Of a stretch of 64,000 nucleotides of DNA, positions 9,193-16,905 are shown piece after piece. The DNA comes from Gemmatimonadales bacterium (GTDB lineage: Bacteria; Gemmatimonadota; Gemmatimonadetes; Gemmatimonadales; GWC2-71-9): NCBI GenBank assembly GCA_019637315.1, contig JAHBVU010000005.1, forward strand, positions 124,001 to 188,000, read 5' to 3'. The notes beneath the pieces are model-generated. The model made no database searches and was not told the origin of the DNA. It saw only the letters and a program-made list of their open reading frames with translations. The translations under genes were made by a program, and so were the position numbers. How positions within the stretch are numbered: the first letter of the stretch is position 1; each line of letters opens with the position of its first letter.

Positions 9193-9918
9193 CTACTCGA
9201 ACGTCTGTGCAAAGACGATCTCGTTCCCGTCCAGATCGAGGACGGCAAAGTCGCGAAGCCCCCACGGCCGGCTGGCTGGCGGACTGCCGACGCGGGCGCC
9301 ATTGCTGCGCAACTCCTGATACAATTGATCCGCGTCTCGCACGTAGACGCAGCAGCTCGCGGCGCTGCGGCCTTGGCCTGCCCGTGTCGTGAGGAGCAGG
9401 CGGATCGAGTCGCGATCGAGAACGGCGAGGTCGCTCTGCTGGTAGTTCACCGTAAAACCGAGGGCGTTGCGGTAGTGAGCCACACTGGTGGCGACATCGT
9501 CCACAGGAAAGCTGGGCATGATAGCGCGACACTGGCCTGTCCCCGGCGGCGTGTGCGCCTCGATCGGTGGTTCGGCAAAGGACTGGCCGAACCAGAGGAC
9601 ATGGCCGTCCGGATCCCTGAGGTCGAACATCTGCATCTTGATCCAGTTGACGCGAGCTAACGGCCCCGGAGCCGCGCCACGATCCGCCAGGTCCGCGTGC
9701 ATCGCGGCGATGTTGGCGACCTCGATGAAGACGACGTCGCGCGCACCCGACTCATCGGTGCCGCGCAGGACGAGGTCGAGTTGTGCAGGGCCAGAGGTTA
9801 GCTGAACAGATCCATCGTCCGAGGTGGCGGCGGCGAACCCGAGCACGTCGCGATAGAACGCCAGGCTGCGTTGCCGGTCGATGACGCGGAGCTGTCGTGA
9901 AACAGGTGATACGATCAT
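9193..9918 (-). CDS. two-domain VOC-fold (glyoxalase/bleomycin-resistance-like) protein
   Basis: A 241-residue protein made of two vicinal-oxygen-chelate modules (about 1-118 and 122-240). Each starts with a strand and helix (LAFYRDVLGF, VAHYRNALGF) and ends with a DPDGH or DLDGN turn leading to the final metal-ligand strand. VOC proteins include glyoxalases, dioxygenases and antibiotic-binding proteins; nothing here identifies the substrate. The start ATG overlaps the stop of the upstream ankyrin gene by 4 nt (ATGA), so the two are translationally coupled. Confidence 0.85.
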   Translation of the reverse strand: MIVSPVSRQLRVIDRQRSLAFYRDVLGFAAATSDDGSVQLTSGPAQLDLVLRGTDESGARDVVFIEVANIAAMHADLADRGAAPGPLARVNWIKMQMFDLRDPDGHVLWFGQSFAEPPIEAHTPPGTGQCRAIMPSFPVDDVATSVAHYRNALGFTVNYQQSDLAVLDRDSIRLLLTTRAGQGRSAASCCVYVRDADQLYQELRSNGARVGSPPASRPWGLRDFAVLDLDGNEIVFAQTFE

Positions 9919-11231
9919 CGATGCCTCGCCAAGAGTCTATCGGCCTCGTCATATCCTGTGGGCACCTGAACGCCCTCGGTCGATGCGCCGGCTTCGAGCA
10001 AGATCCGGATGGAGTCGGGTTGTCGCCGGTCGGACCAGTATGACTCAGTGCAGGCGCTGATCGCCAGCTGGAGCGCGGTTCGGCCGTTGCCATCCCGGGT
10101 GTCGAGTGGCGCGCCCCGCGCTATCAGCGTCTCGACCGTCCGATGACGAGCTCGCCACGCCGAGACATGCAGCGCCGTACTGCCCGCCGGGATGCCGAAG
10201 TAGCCGTCGCCGGCATACTCGGCGGTGATGCCGACGCCCAGGTCGAGGAGGAGTTCCACCCCGCGAGAGTTGCCATTGCCCGCGAACTCGGCCAGAAGCT
10301 GTCCTCCAATGTCGATCAACGCGGACAGCGCCTCGGGTCTCTGGCGAGCCAGTGCCGGTACGTTCTCCTGTCCGCGAGCGCAGGCTGCGATCAGCGCGTC
10401 GACACCCGTCGGTGCCTCCGCATGCCCATGGCGTTCGAGCGCAGCAAGCACGTCGCCGCGGCCGCGGCGTGCAGCAAGCCAGCTGACGGTGTGGCCCTGG
10501 GCAAGGCGGGCAGGGTCCGCTCCCCGGTCGAGCAGGAGCTCGACGAAGGCGATGTCATTGTCCCGGGCAATCGAGTGGTGCAGTGCCAGGAGGCCCCAGC
10601 GCCGGTCCTGATTCGGATCGGCGCCGTGGTCGAGCAGGTACTTTGCGCCGTAGTAGTCATGCCAGTCCAGCTTTCGAATCAGCATCAGCGCCAGATTGTC
10701 TGCGGTCACCCTGCCGGTCTCGACCACGAGCTGCATGGCGCGATTGTCGTGCGTTTCCGGGGAGTGGTAGACCACCTCCACGTCGTTCGGGTCGGCGCCA
10801 CGCTCGAGGAGCAGTGCGGTCAGCTCCGGATGGTGCGCAACGCCCGCCGCACCATAGAGTGCCGTTTCCCGTTCCGGATGCGCTCCCGTCGTCCAGAACC
10901 CGGTGTTGGGGTCGGCTCCGGCGTCGAGGAGTGCGGTTGCTGCGCGGAGGAACCTGCTCGTCCGGCTCCGGTCGAGACGAAGGTACCTGGACAGGCCGAG
11001 ATAGTTGAGCGCATCGCCACCATAGGGTGGGGCCGGGGCGGTCGCGCGCTTCGGATCGACCGCCAGATGCCGCCGAACCTCGGCGTCATCGCCGAGGACG
11101 GCGGCGGCGTGAATACTGCTCGATGCGAGTTCGGGCTGGGCCGCCAAGAGAGCGTTGGCCTGGTCGAGCGAGCCGTGCCAGATGGCGGCCTCGATGAACT
11201 CAGCAAGCCGATCGGGGGTCGAGCGTGACAC
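9915..11231 (-). CDS. ankyrin-repeat protein
   Basis: A 438-residue cytoplasmic-looking protein with no signal peptide. It has a GTG start at 11231 preceded by GGAGAAG. Ankyrin repeats run through most of its length, recognised by LLLDRGADP, LLDAGADPN, LLEAGAST and ALHVSAWRARHRTVETLIARGAP elements. Ankyrin arrays bind other proteins, so this is probably a binding partner rather than an enzyme. Its stop codon overlaps the start of the VOC gene. Family identity is clear; the partner is unknown. Confidence 0.85.
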   Translation of the reverse strand: MSRSTPDRLAEFIEAAIWHGSLDQANALLAAQPELASSSIHAAAVLGDDAEVRRHLAVDPKRATAPAPPYGGDALNYLGLSRYLRLDRSRTSRFLRAATALLDAGADPNTGFWTTGAHPERETALYGAAGVAHHPELTALLLERGADPNDVEVVYHSPETHDNRAMQLVVETGRVTADNLALMLIRKLDWHDYYGAKYLLDHGADPNQDRRWGLLALHHSIARDNDIAFVELLLDRGADPARLAQGHTVSWLAARRGRGDVLAALERHGHAEAPTGVDALIAACARGQENVPALARQRPEALSALIDIGGQLLAEFAGNGNSRGVELLLDLGVGITAEYAGDGYFGIPAGSTALHVSAWRARHRTVETLIARGAPLDTRDGNGRTALQLAISACTESYWSDRRQPDSIRILLEAGASTEGVQVPTGYDEADRLLARHR

Positions 11232-11256
11232 GAGACTTCTCCGCGTCTACCGTGAC

Positions 11257-11724
11257 TCAGCTGGACGGTGGGGTCAGACCAAGTATACGAAGGTAAGTCA
11301 CCAGATTCCCATAATGCAGATTGACGTGCCCCAGATTGGCGACCAGCTCGGCAATTCTGGGTGCGTTGCTTTGATGGTAGGTCTTGCCGCACTCGGCCGT
11401 CGAGGCTTCGAGTTGTCGGATCAGCTCGTCCTTGGCTGCGCCGGATTCGGCGACAGTCTCCACCCAGTCCGGGCTCTTGCCGGCGGCTCGGCCGCAGTAG
11501 TAGGCGTTGCCGTCGACCACATGCCCGATCAGCTGGCCAAGGGTTCGGACCGACGCCGCCGGCCGAAAGTCGAACCGTTCTGCCGGTACGCGCCGAGCGG
11601 CCTCGACGATCCAGGCACTCGTAGCGAGAAAGCTCTCCCGGAGGGCGTCCATGGGAGACGGTTCGGCCGGTGGTGGTACGATTGGTGAAGCGGCCATCAG
11701 AGAAAGCAGGACGTGCCGGGTCAT
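11257..11724 (-). CDS. DinB-family protein, probably exported
   Basis: A 155-residue protein with a strong ribosome-binding site (AAGGAGGC) 4 nt before the ATG. Residues ~30-150 fit the DinB/YfiT four-helix bundle, with a His in QLIGHVVDGN and paired His in NLGHVNLHYGNL as likely metal ligands. The first 20 residues are hydrophobic after Thr-Arg-His and look like a short signal peptide ending in a proline-rich stretch; most DinB-like thiol transferases are cytosolic. The gene lies 25 nt before the ankyrin gene on the same strand and may share its transcript. Confidence 0.8.
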   Translation of the reverse strand: MTRHVLLSLMAASPIVPPPAEPSPMDALRESFLATSAWIVEAARRVPAERFDFRPAASVRTLGQLIGHVVDGNAYYCGRAAGKSPDWVETVAESGAAKDELIRQLEASTAECGKTYHQSNAPRIAELVANLGHVNLHYGNLVTYLRILGLTPPSS

Positions 11725-11830
11725 GTTGCCTCCTTGCGGGGTCGGGTAGGGTGGACCAGCGCAAGCTGACGAGGAGGGCGGGCCAAAGGGTCGGTGCGGG
11801 GTTCGGAGAATGTAAGGATCCTGTGGGGGG

Positions 11831-12517
11831 TCAGCGTTCCAGTCGATAGCCGACCTTCCAGACAGTCAGGATATGGCGGGGGTTGGCGGGATCGGCCTCG
11901 AGCTTCCGTCGCAACTCGGCGACATGGATGTCGACAGTTCGAGACTGAATGTCGGCTCGATACTCCCAGACCTCTTTCAGCAGGTCTGCGCGCGAAGCCA
12001 CCGCGCCGTTGCGTCGCGCCAGGGCGAGCAGGAGGTCGAACTCGCGCGGTGTGAGGGCGACTTCGCCGCCCTCTCGATACACCGTGCGTGATGCCGGGTT
12101 GACCTCGATCTCTCCGAAGCGTTCGACTGACGGCGGCGGAGCGCCCTCGCGGCGACCGGATCGACGGAGCAGTGCGCGCACCCGGGCAATCAACTCCAGG
12201 GTGCCGAAGGGTTTGGTCACGTAGTCGTCGGCGCCCAAGGCGAACGCCTGAACCTTGTTGGCTTCTTCGCCTTTCGCCGTGAGCACCAGCACCGGTACCT
12301 CCGGATCGTCGGTTCGCAGCGAGCGAAGTACCCGGTAGCCGTCGAGCTTCGGAAGCATCAGGTCGAGGACGACGAGGTCGACGCCGCCGCGCCGGACCCG
12401 GTCGAGACCGGCCGACCCGTCGCCGGCGATCTCGACGGCAAATCCCTCGTTCTCGAAGGCCGTTTCCAGGCCGAATGCGAGATCTTCGTTGTCTTCGATG
12501 ACGAGGAGCGTGCTCAT
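11831..12517 (-). CDS. OmpR/PhoB-family response regulator
   Basis: A 228-residue two-domain regulator. The receiver domain (1-118) has the acidic pocket at E8-D9, the phospho-acceptor Asp at about residue 52 (VVLDLMLPKLDG), the switch Thr (VLTAKG) and Lys102 (DDYVTKPF). A winged-helix DNA-binding domain fills about 130-226 (LTPREFDLLLALARRNG, RTVDIHVAELRRKLE). Its start codon overlaps the histidine-kinase stop by 4 nt; here the kinase gene is upstream and translated first. The target genes are not visible. The stimulus is unknown. Confidence 0.94.
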   Translation of the reverse strand: MSTLLVIEDNEDLAFGLETAFENEGFAVEIAGDGSAGLDRVRRGGVDLVVLDLMLPKLDGYRVLRSLRTDDPEVPVLVLTAKGEEANKVQAFALGADDYVTKPFGTLELIARVRALLRRSGRREGAPPPSVERFGEIEVNPASRTVYREGGEVALTPREFDLLLALARRNGAVASRADLLKEVWEYRADIQSRTVDIHVAELRRKLEADPANPRHILTVWKVGYRLER

Positions 12518-14154
12518 GTCGGACTCTCACCGGTGCCAGGCAGTTCGACCACGAATCGGGCCCCGCCGCCCGGCGCGTCCTCAACCCAGGCTCGGCCCCC
12601 GAGCGCTTCGACCAGTTGGTTGACGACGGACAGGCCGAGCCCGCTGCCTCCGATGGCCGCGTTGCGGTGGCGCTCGAGGCGATAGTACGGCTGCCAGATG
12701 CGCAGCCGTTCCTCGGCCGGCACTCCCGGACCCTGATCGTCGATGGTAATTCGGACACCCGGGTCGACCGCGGCCGCTGCGATGCGAACCGTCTGACCCG
12801 TCCGACCGTACTTGATCGCGTTCTCGAGCAGATTGCGGACGATCCGGGCCAGACTGTCTCGATCGCCCCGGATGGTGAGTGGCTCGCAAGGATCGAGGAC
12901 GATCGAGGTCGTTCCGGCCTGTGCCAGCGGCTCCAGAACATCCCGAGTTTCTTCGAGGAGCGCGGTGATGGGGACCGCAGTGGCCTCAGGCGAAGCAGGC
13001 TGTCGCCGCAGGCGAGCAAACTGGAGGATGTTGTCGACCAGGTTGGTGAGGCGAAGGGCTTCCCGGTGAATGATGCCGATGGCGCGAGCTCGCTCCGGCT
13101 CGGTGCGGAAGCCATCCCCTTGCAGCAACTCGCTCAGCATTCGTACCTGAGTCAGTGGTGTCCGCAGTTCGTGCGATACGCCCGATACGAAGTCATCCCG
13201 GAGCTGGGCCAACTGCTGCTCGCGCCTGAGCAGAATCAGTGCGGCAGCGCCAATCGCCAAGGTCAGAGCCAAGAGAATGCCGATCTGCGGCAGTCGCGCC
13301 GAGGGCACCCCGCCCCCGACGAGCACCGAGGCGACCTCGGGTTCGATCGAAGCGGTGACTGTTAAACCACCATAGAGGGAGCCGAGGGTGTCGACCCCGC
13401 TGTACACGGCCGCTGGCGATCCGGTTCCGAGCAGCGAGGCGCCGTTCGCGCCTTCGACATGAATGCGCATCAGCGAGTCGGCCCGGATGCCCCCGGTCAT
13501 CGCAGGGGGAAAGAACTCGGCGTCGCCGAGGGCGCCCTCGAGCGGCCGCCGTATCTGGGCGGCTTCGACGACCATGCCGTAGATCAAAGGAACACCCCGG
13601 TCGGCAATCGCCCAGGCAAGGACGACATCGTCCGGGTGCGTAAGGTCCGGAGCGCCCGGAGCCAGGATCCGCCACGAGCGCGGGCCCCGGCGTGCGACCG
13701 AATCCTCGGCAAAGAGCTCGATCAGTTGTCGACCGACCGTGGCCGGAAGCGAGTCGCCGTCGGTCAGGAGTTCGGGTGTGCTGCCTAACGTTGCGCGGAA
13801 GGTCGTTCGCGCGAAGCCTGCCGACATGCAGTCGCACTCCTTCTCGGCCAGGACGCGTCGGAGCAGATCCGGGCCGGGCAGGGGGCGACCGGGCGCGGGC
13901 AAGGCCGTGCCGATTGCTGCGGCGGCCTCGTTCATTCCCCAGCTCAGCCAGATCCGGCCCTGTCTGGCGTACTGCCACGCCGCGATCGAGGCATAGTGAC
14001 GCAGGGTTCCCTCGACGATGCCCCGATGTGAGCGTGCCGCCCGGGCGGCTTCAAGGCCCAGGACGCCGGCCAGGCCGAGTGTCGCTAGCAGGAGCGCGAC
14101 CCCGAGTAAACCGGGGCGACTACCATGGCGGATCGGGCGGGCTGGCTTGGCCAT
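12514..14154 (-). CDS. sensor histidine kinase
   Basis: A 546-residue membrane kinase. Two transmembrane helices (about 14-36 and 288-309) flank a 250-residue extracytoplasmic sensor domain that I do not recognise; it contains a CDC motif near residue 108. The cytoplasmic part has the H box (SHELRTPLTQ, phospho-His328), N box (LLENAIKYGRTG), and G1/G2 boxes (DQGPGVP, GGSGLGLSVV). The catalytic motifs are complete. It forms a two-component system with the overlapping downstream response regulator. It is transcribed away from the ArsR-RND operon, from which it is separated by the AT-rich operator region. Confidence 0.93.
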   Translation of the reverse strand: MAKPARPIRHGSRPGLLGVALLLATLGLAGVLGLEAARAARSHRGIVEGTLRHYASIAAWQYARQGRIWLSWGMNEAAAAIGTALPAPGRPLPGPDLLRRVLAEKECDCMSAGFARTTFRATLGSTPELLTDGDSLPATVGRQLIELFAEDSVARRGPRSWRILAPGAPDLTHPDDVVLAWAIADRGVPLIYGMVVEAAQIRRPLEGALGDAEFFPPAMTGGIRADSLMRIHVEGANGASLLGTGSPAAVYSGVDTLGSLYGGLTVTASIEPEVASVLVGGGVPSARLPQIGILLALTLAIGAAALILLRREQQLAQLRDDFVSGVSHELRTPLTQVRMLSELLQGDGFRTEPERARAIGIIHREALRLTNLVDNILQFARLRRQPASPEATAVPITALLEETRDVLEPLAQAGTTSIVLDPCEPLTIRGDRDSLARIVRNLLENAIKYGRTGQTVRIAAAAVDPGVRITIDDQGPGVPAEERLRIWQPYYRLERHRNAAIGGSGLGLSVVNQLVEALGGRAWVEDAPGGGARFVVELPGTGESPT

Positions 14155-14229
14155 GGCCTACAAGCTTGCGGCTGCCGGACCGGGGCGCCAGGCGTGCCAA
14201 TGGGGCGGGGCGTATGGGACCTGTAAGGA

Positions 14230-14266
14230 TTGACAGATATGCATAGCATATATACTATATGCTATG
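14230..14266 (+). promoter_or_regulatory. ArsR-type autoregulated promoter with overlapping operator
   Basis: TTGACA at 14230-14235 (consensus -35) and TATACT at 14251-14256 (-10) are separated by 15 nt. The -10 sits inside a perfect inverted repeat at 14242-14266: 11-bp arms (catagcatata / tatatgctatg) around TAC. A repressor bound there would block RNA polymerase directly. The AT-rich block stands out from the GC-rich surroundings and ends 13 nt before the arsR-type start codon. The layout matches ArsR/SmtB operators, which are long AT-rich inverted repeats over the promoter. Confidence 0.85.
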
Positions 14267-14279
14267 TAAAGGAGGCGTC

Positions 14280-14594
14280 ATGCTCAACGCCACACCCCTC
14301 GTCCGGGCGATCGACCCTGAGATGCTGAGACGGGCGGCATCCATCATCAAGCTGCTCGGTCATCCGGAGCGGCTCAAAATCGTCGAGGCACTCGAGGGCT
14401 CCGAGCGGTCGGTTTCGGAAATCTGCGAGATCTGCGACCTCGAACAGGCGATCTGTTCCCAGCACCTGAGTCGGCTGCGTCGATACCAAGTCGTGAGCGC
14501 CCGCAAGGATGGGCAGCATGTCTGGTATCGGGTGGTCGAACCCAAGGTCCACCACATTCTCGAGTGCATCCGCAAATGCGATACGTCATCCTGA
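14280..14594 (+). CDS. ArsR/SmtB-family transcriptional repressor
   Basis: A 104-residue winged-helix regulator. The start ATG at 14280 follows AAAGGAGG; an in-frame ATG at 14259 lies inside the operator and is unlikely. The recognition region carries EICEICDLEQAICSQHLSRL, with Cys49, Cys52 and Cys59. This corresponds to the ELCVCDL alpha3 metal/metalloid site of ArsR and CadC, but with C-x2-C instead of C-x-C. Two more Cys (96, 100) lie in the C-terminal helix. It probably senses a thiophilic metal(loid) or a thiol/sulfur stress and releases the operator at 14242-14266. The next gene overlaps its 3' end by 19 nt. Confidence 0.92.
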   Translation: MLNATPLVRAIDPEMLRRAASIIKLLGHPERLKIVEALEGSERSVSEICEICDLEQAICSQHLSRLRRYQVVSARKDGQHVWYRVVEPKVHHILECIRKCDTSS

Positions 14595-15877
14595 CCGTCG
14601 CGCTGCTCGGCGCGCCCGGGTCCATTCGGGGGCAGGAACCGATCCGCCTGGGCGTGGCGGAGGCCATGGCGCGGGCCCGCACCGCCCATCCGCAGCTTTC
14701 GGGTCCTCGGGCGGAGCGCCGTGCCCGAGAGGCGGATGCTCGCGGTTCCAACGCCGCCTATCTCCCGTCGGTTGGGGCCGAGTGGCTGCTGATGCGGAGC
14801 GACGACCCCGTCGCTGCCTTCGGTGCCAAGCTGCGCCAGGGCATCTTCTCCGGAGCGGACCTCGGGCTCGATGCGCTCAACAACCCAAATGCTATCTCAA
14901 ACGTCAGCCTTGGTGTCACGGTTGAACAACCGCTGCTGGCGCCGAGCGGGTGGATGGGTCGTCGCGCTGCAAAGGCCGGCGTAGCCGCGGCGCGCAGTGC
15001 CGAAACGCGGGCCGAGCAGCTGGCGGCGCTCGACGCCCTCGGAGCGTACTACGGGGCGGTGCTTGCGTCGTCCCGGGTCGCATCACTCGACACGGCCCTT
15101 GCCGCAATGAACGAAACCGTGCGGCAGGTCAGAACATTCCGTCGCGAGGGGATGGTCACGATCGTCGACGAGCAGCTGGCGACCGCGCGGCTGAGCGAGC
15201 TGGAGGCAGCCCGGGCGATGGCGCAGGCCGGCCGGCTCGAGGCGGTCGATCGTCTCCTGCTGCTGATGGGCGACGACCCTGGTCAGACCGTCGAGCTGAC
15301 GGACTCGCTTGCGATCACCACGCTGGAGCCCGCAATGGCGCCGCGGGCCGATTTGGAGGCGCTGCGAGCCGTCGTCGATGCGCAGCAGGCCAATCTTGCC
15401 AGGAACCGGGCCGAGTTGCTTCCGACGGCCGGCGCCTTTGGATCGCTGGCCTTCAATGACGACAAGCTGGCGGCCCTGACGGGTCCGATGCGCTGGACTG
15501 CCGGTGTGGTAGTACGCTGGTCGCCGTTTCGCGGGTTGCGGGAAACGGCCGAGATCGATCGAGCCCGTGCCGGGCGCGACCGTGCTCGCGAGGAGCTGGC
15601 CGCCGCCGAGCGATCGGCGCAGGCCGAGGTGCGGGCGGCGGTGGCGCGACTGGAGGCTGCGACAGCGGCACTCGAGGCGACGGAGCGTGCCCTGGATCAG
15701 GCCGCCCAGGCTGCTCGCGTCGCCGCCACTCGCTATGCAGGCGGCGCAGGGACGCTGTCCGAGTTGCTTGCCATTCGGGCGGCCGAATCAGCTCAGCGGC
15801 AGAGTCGTCTCGAGGCGCTGTATCAGGCACGTCTGGCCCAGGCTCAGGTGGCCGTTGCGAGGGGAGGAAATCCATGA
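14576..15877 (+). CDS. TolC-family outer-membrane efflux protein
   Basis: A 433-residue outer-membrane factor. The ATG at 14576 (four codons after a possible GTG) opens a Sec signal peptide (MRYVILTVALLGAPG, cleavage near IRGQ). The rest is typical TolC: long Ala/Arg/Glu-rich coiled-coil helices in two repeats, with LGVAEAMARARTAHPQL at the start of the mature part. It would form the exit duct for the pump encoded by the next two genes. Its stop overlaps the adaptor start (ATGA). Confidence 0.92.
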   Translation: MRYVILTVALLGAPGSIRGQEPIRLGVAEAMARARTAHPQLSGPRAERRAREADARGSNAAYLPSVGAEWLLMRSDDPVAAFGAKLRQGIFSGADLGLDALNNPNAISNVSLGVTVEQPLLAPSGWMGRRAAKAGVAAARSAETRAEQLAALDALGAYYGAVLASSRVASLDTALAAMNETVRQVRTFRREGMVTIVDEQLATARLSELEAARAMAQAGRLEAVDRLLLLMGDDPGQTVELTDSLAITTLEPAMAPRADLEALRAVVDAQQANLARNRAELLPTAGAFGSLAFNDDKLAALTGPMRWTAGVVVRWSPFRGLRETAEIDRARAGRDRAREELAAAERSAQAEVRAAVARLEAATAALEATERALDQAAQAARVAATRYAGGAGTLSELLAIRAAESAQRQSRLEALYQARLAQAQVAVARGGNP

Positions 15878-16905
15878 AGTACCTGATGGTAGTGGCAATC
15901 CTGCTGGCCGGTGCCGGCTGTGGTTCCGAGAAGCCCGCAGCGGCAACGGCCGAGGGACCGGTCTCGGAGGTCGCGACGATCGTAATAGGCGACTCCGGGG
16001 CGACCGAGACATACCATGCGGCGGGAACCGTTCGGGCGACCCGTCGTGCTGAGCTTGCGACGCGGGCCATGGCGCGAGTGGAAACGGTCCGGGTGCGGGC
16101 CGGTGATCGAGTGCGTAGCGGTCAGGTCCTGGCCACGGTGGAGCGGGGTGCGGTGACGGCGGCGGGGTCGCAGGCGGCGGCCGGGCTCGAACTCGCGACC
16201 ACGAATCTGCGCCGGATGGAACGGCTCTATGCCGATAGTGCGGTTCCGCTGGCGCAGCTCGAGTCCAGTCGGGCCGCCTTTGCCGCCGCCCAGGGTCAGG
16301 CGGACGCCGCGACCGCCGAACTGGGCTACGCCTCGATCACGGCGCCGTTCGACGGCGTCGTTGTCGCGCGCAACGTCGATCCGGGTGCGTTGGCGACGCC
16401 TGGTCGACCCTTGCTGATCGTCGAGGATATGGGAACGCGGGAGATCGTCGCGGGGGTGCCCGATGCGCTGGCGCGCGGGCTCGTCGTCGGTGGAACGCTC
16501 ACAGCGCTGGTTGGTGCGGATCGGCAGGCTGTGCCCGTCGTGGTAGCTGCGGTAGTTCCGTCAGCCGATCCGGTCAGCCGGACGGTCGAGGTTCGTCTCA
16601 CCTCCAAGTCGCCGCTGACCCCGGGACTGACGGCCATCGTCGAAGTGCCGGGAGCGCAGCGCATCAGCCGGCAGATTGCGGTGCCGTCGTCCGCGGTGCT
16701 CTCGCGCGGCGAGCTGACGGGTGTCTATCTCGTCGGGGCCGACTCCACGGCGCGTCTTCGCTGGGTCCGGTTGGGTCGAGCGCAGGGCGATGCGGTTGCC
16801 GTCGTAAGCGGGCTGGCCGCAGGAGATGTCGTCGTTCGTGACGCTGCAGGGGTGCGTGACGGCATGCGGATACGGAGCGCGGCGAGCAGCGGTGGTGCGA
16901 CATGA
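15874..16905 (+). CDS. RND efflux periplasmic adaptor (membrane-fusion lipoprotein)
   Basis: A 343-residue lipoprotein with lipobox LAGAGC around residue 16. It shows the membrane-fusion protein order: lipoyl half (VRVRAGDRVRSGQVLATV), short helical hairpin (about 80-140), second lipoyl half (YASITAPFDGVVVARNVDPGA), beta-barrel (VEVRLTSKSPLTPGLTAIV) and membrane-proximal domain. It links the TolC duct to the RND permease. Its stop overlaps the permease start by 4 nt, indicating one co-translated operon under the ArsR-type operator. Confidence 0.93.
   Translation: MKYLMVVAILLAGAGCGSEKPAAATAEGPVSEVATIVIGDSGATETYHAAGTVRATRRAELATRAMARVETVRVRAGDRVRSGQVLATVERGAVTAAGSQAAAGLELATTNLRRMERLYADSAVPLAQLESSRAAFAAAQGQADAATAELGYASITAPFDGVVVARNVDPGALATPGRPLLIVEDMGTREIVAGVPDALARGLVVGGTLTALVGADRQAVPVVVAAVVPSADPVSRTVEVRLTSKSPLTPGLTAIVEVPGAQRISRQIAVPSSAVLSRGELTGVYLVGADSTARLRWVRLGRAQGDAVAVVSGLAAGDVVVRDAAGVRDGMRIRSAASSGGAT

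Noticed and set aside
11721-13115. A minus-strand frame of 464 codons over the two-component genes
   Set aside because: It is in a different frame from the histidine kinase and response regulator, which hold all catalytic motifs.
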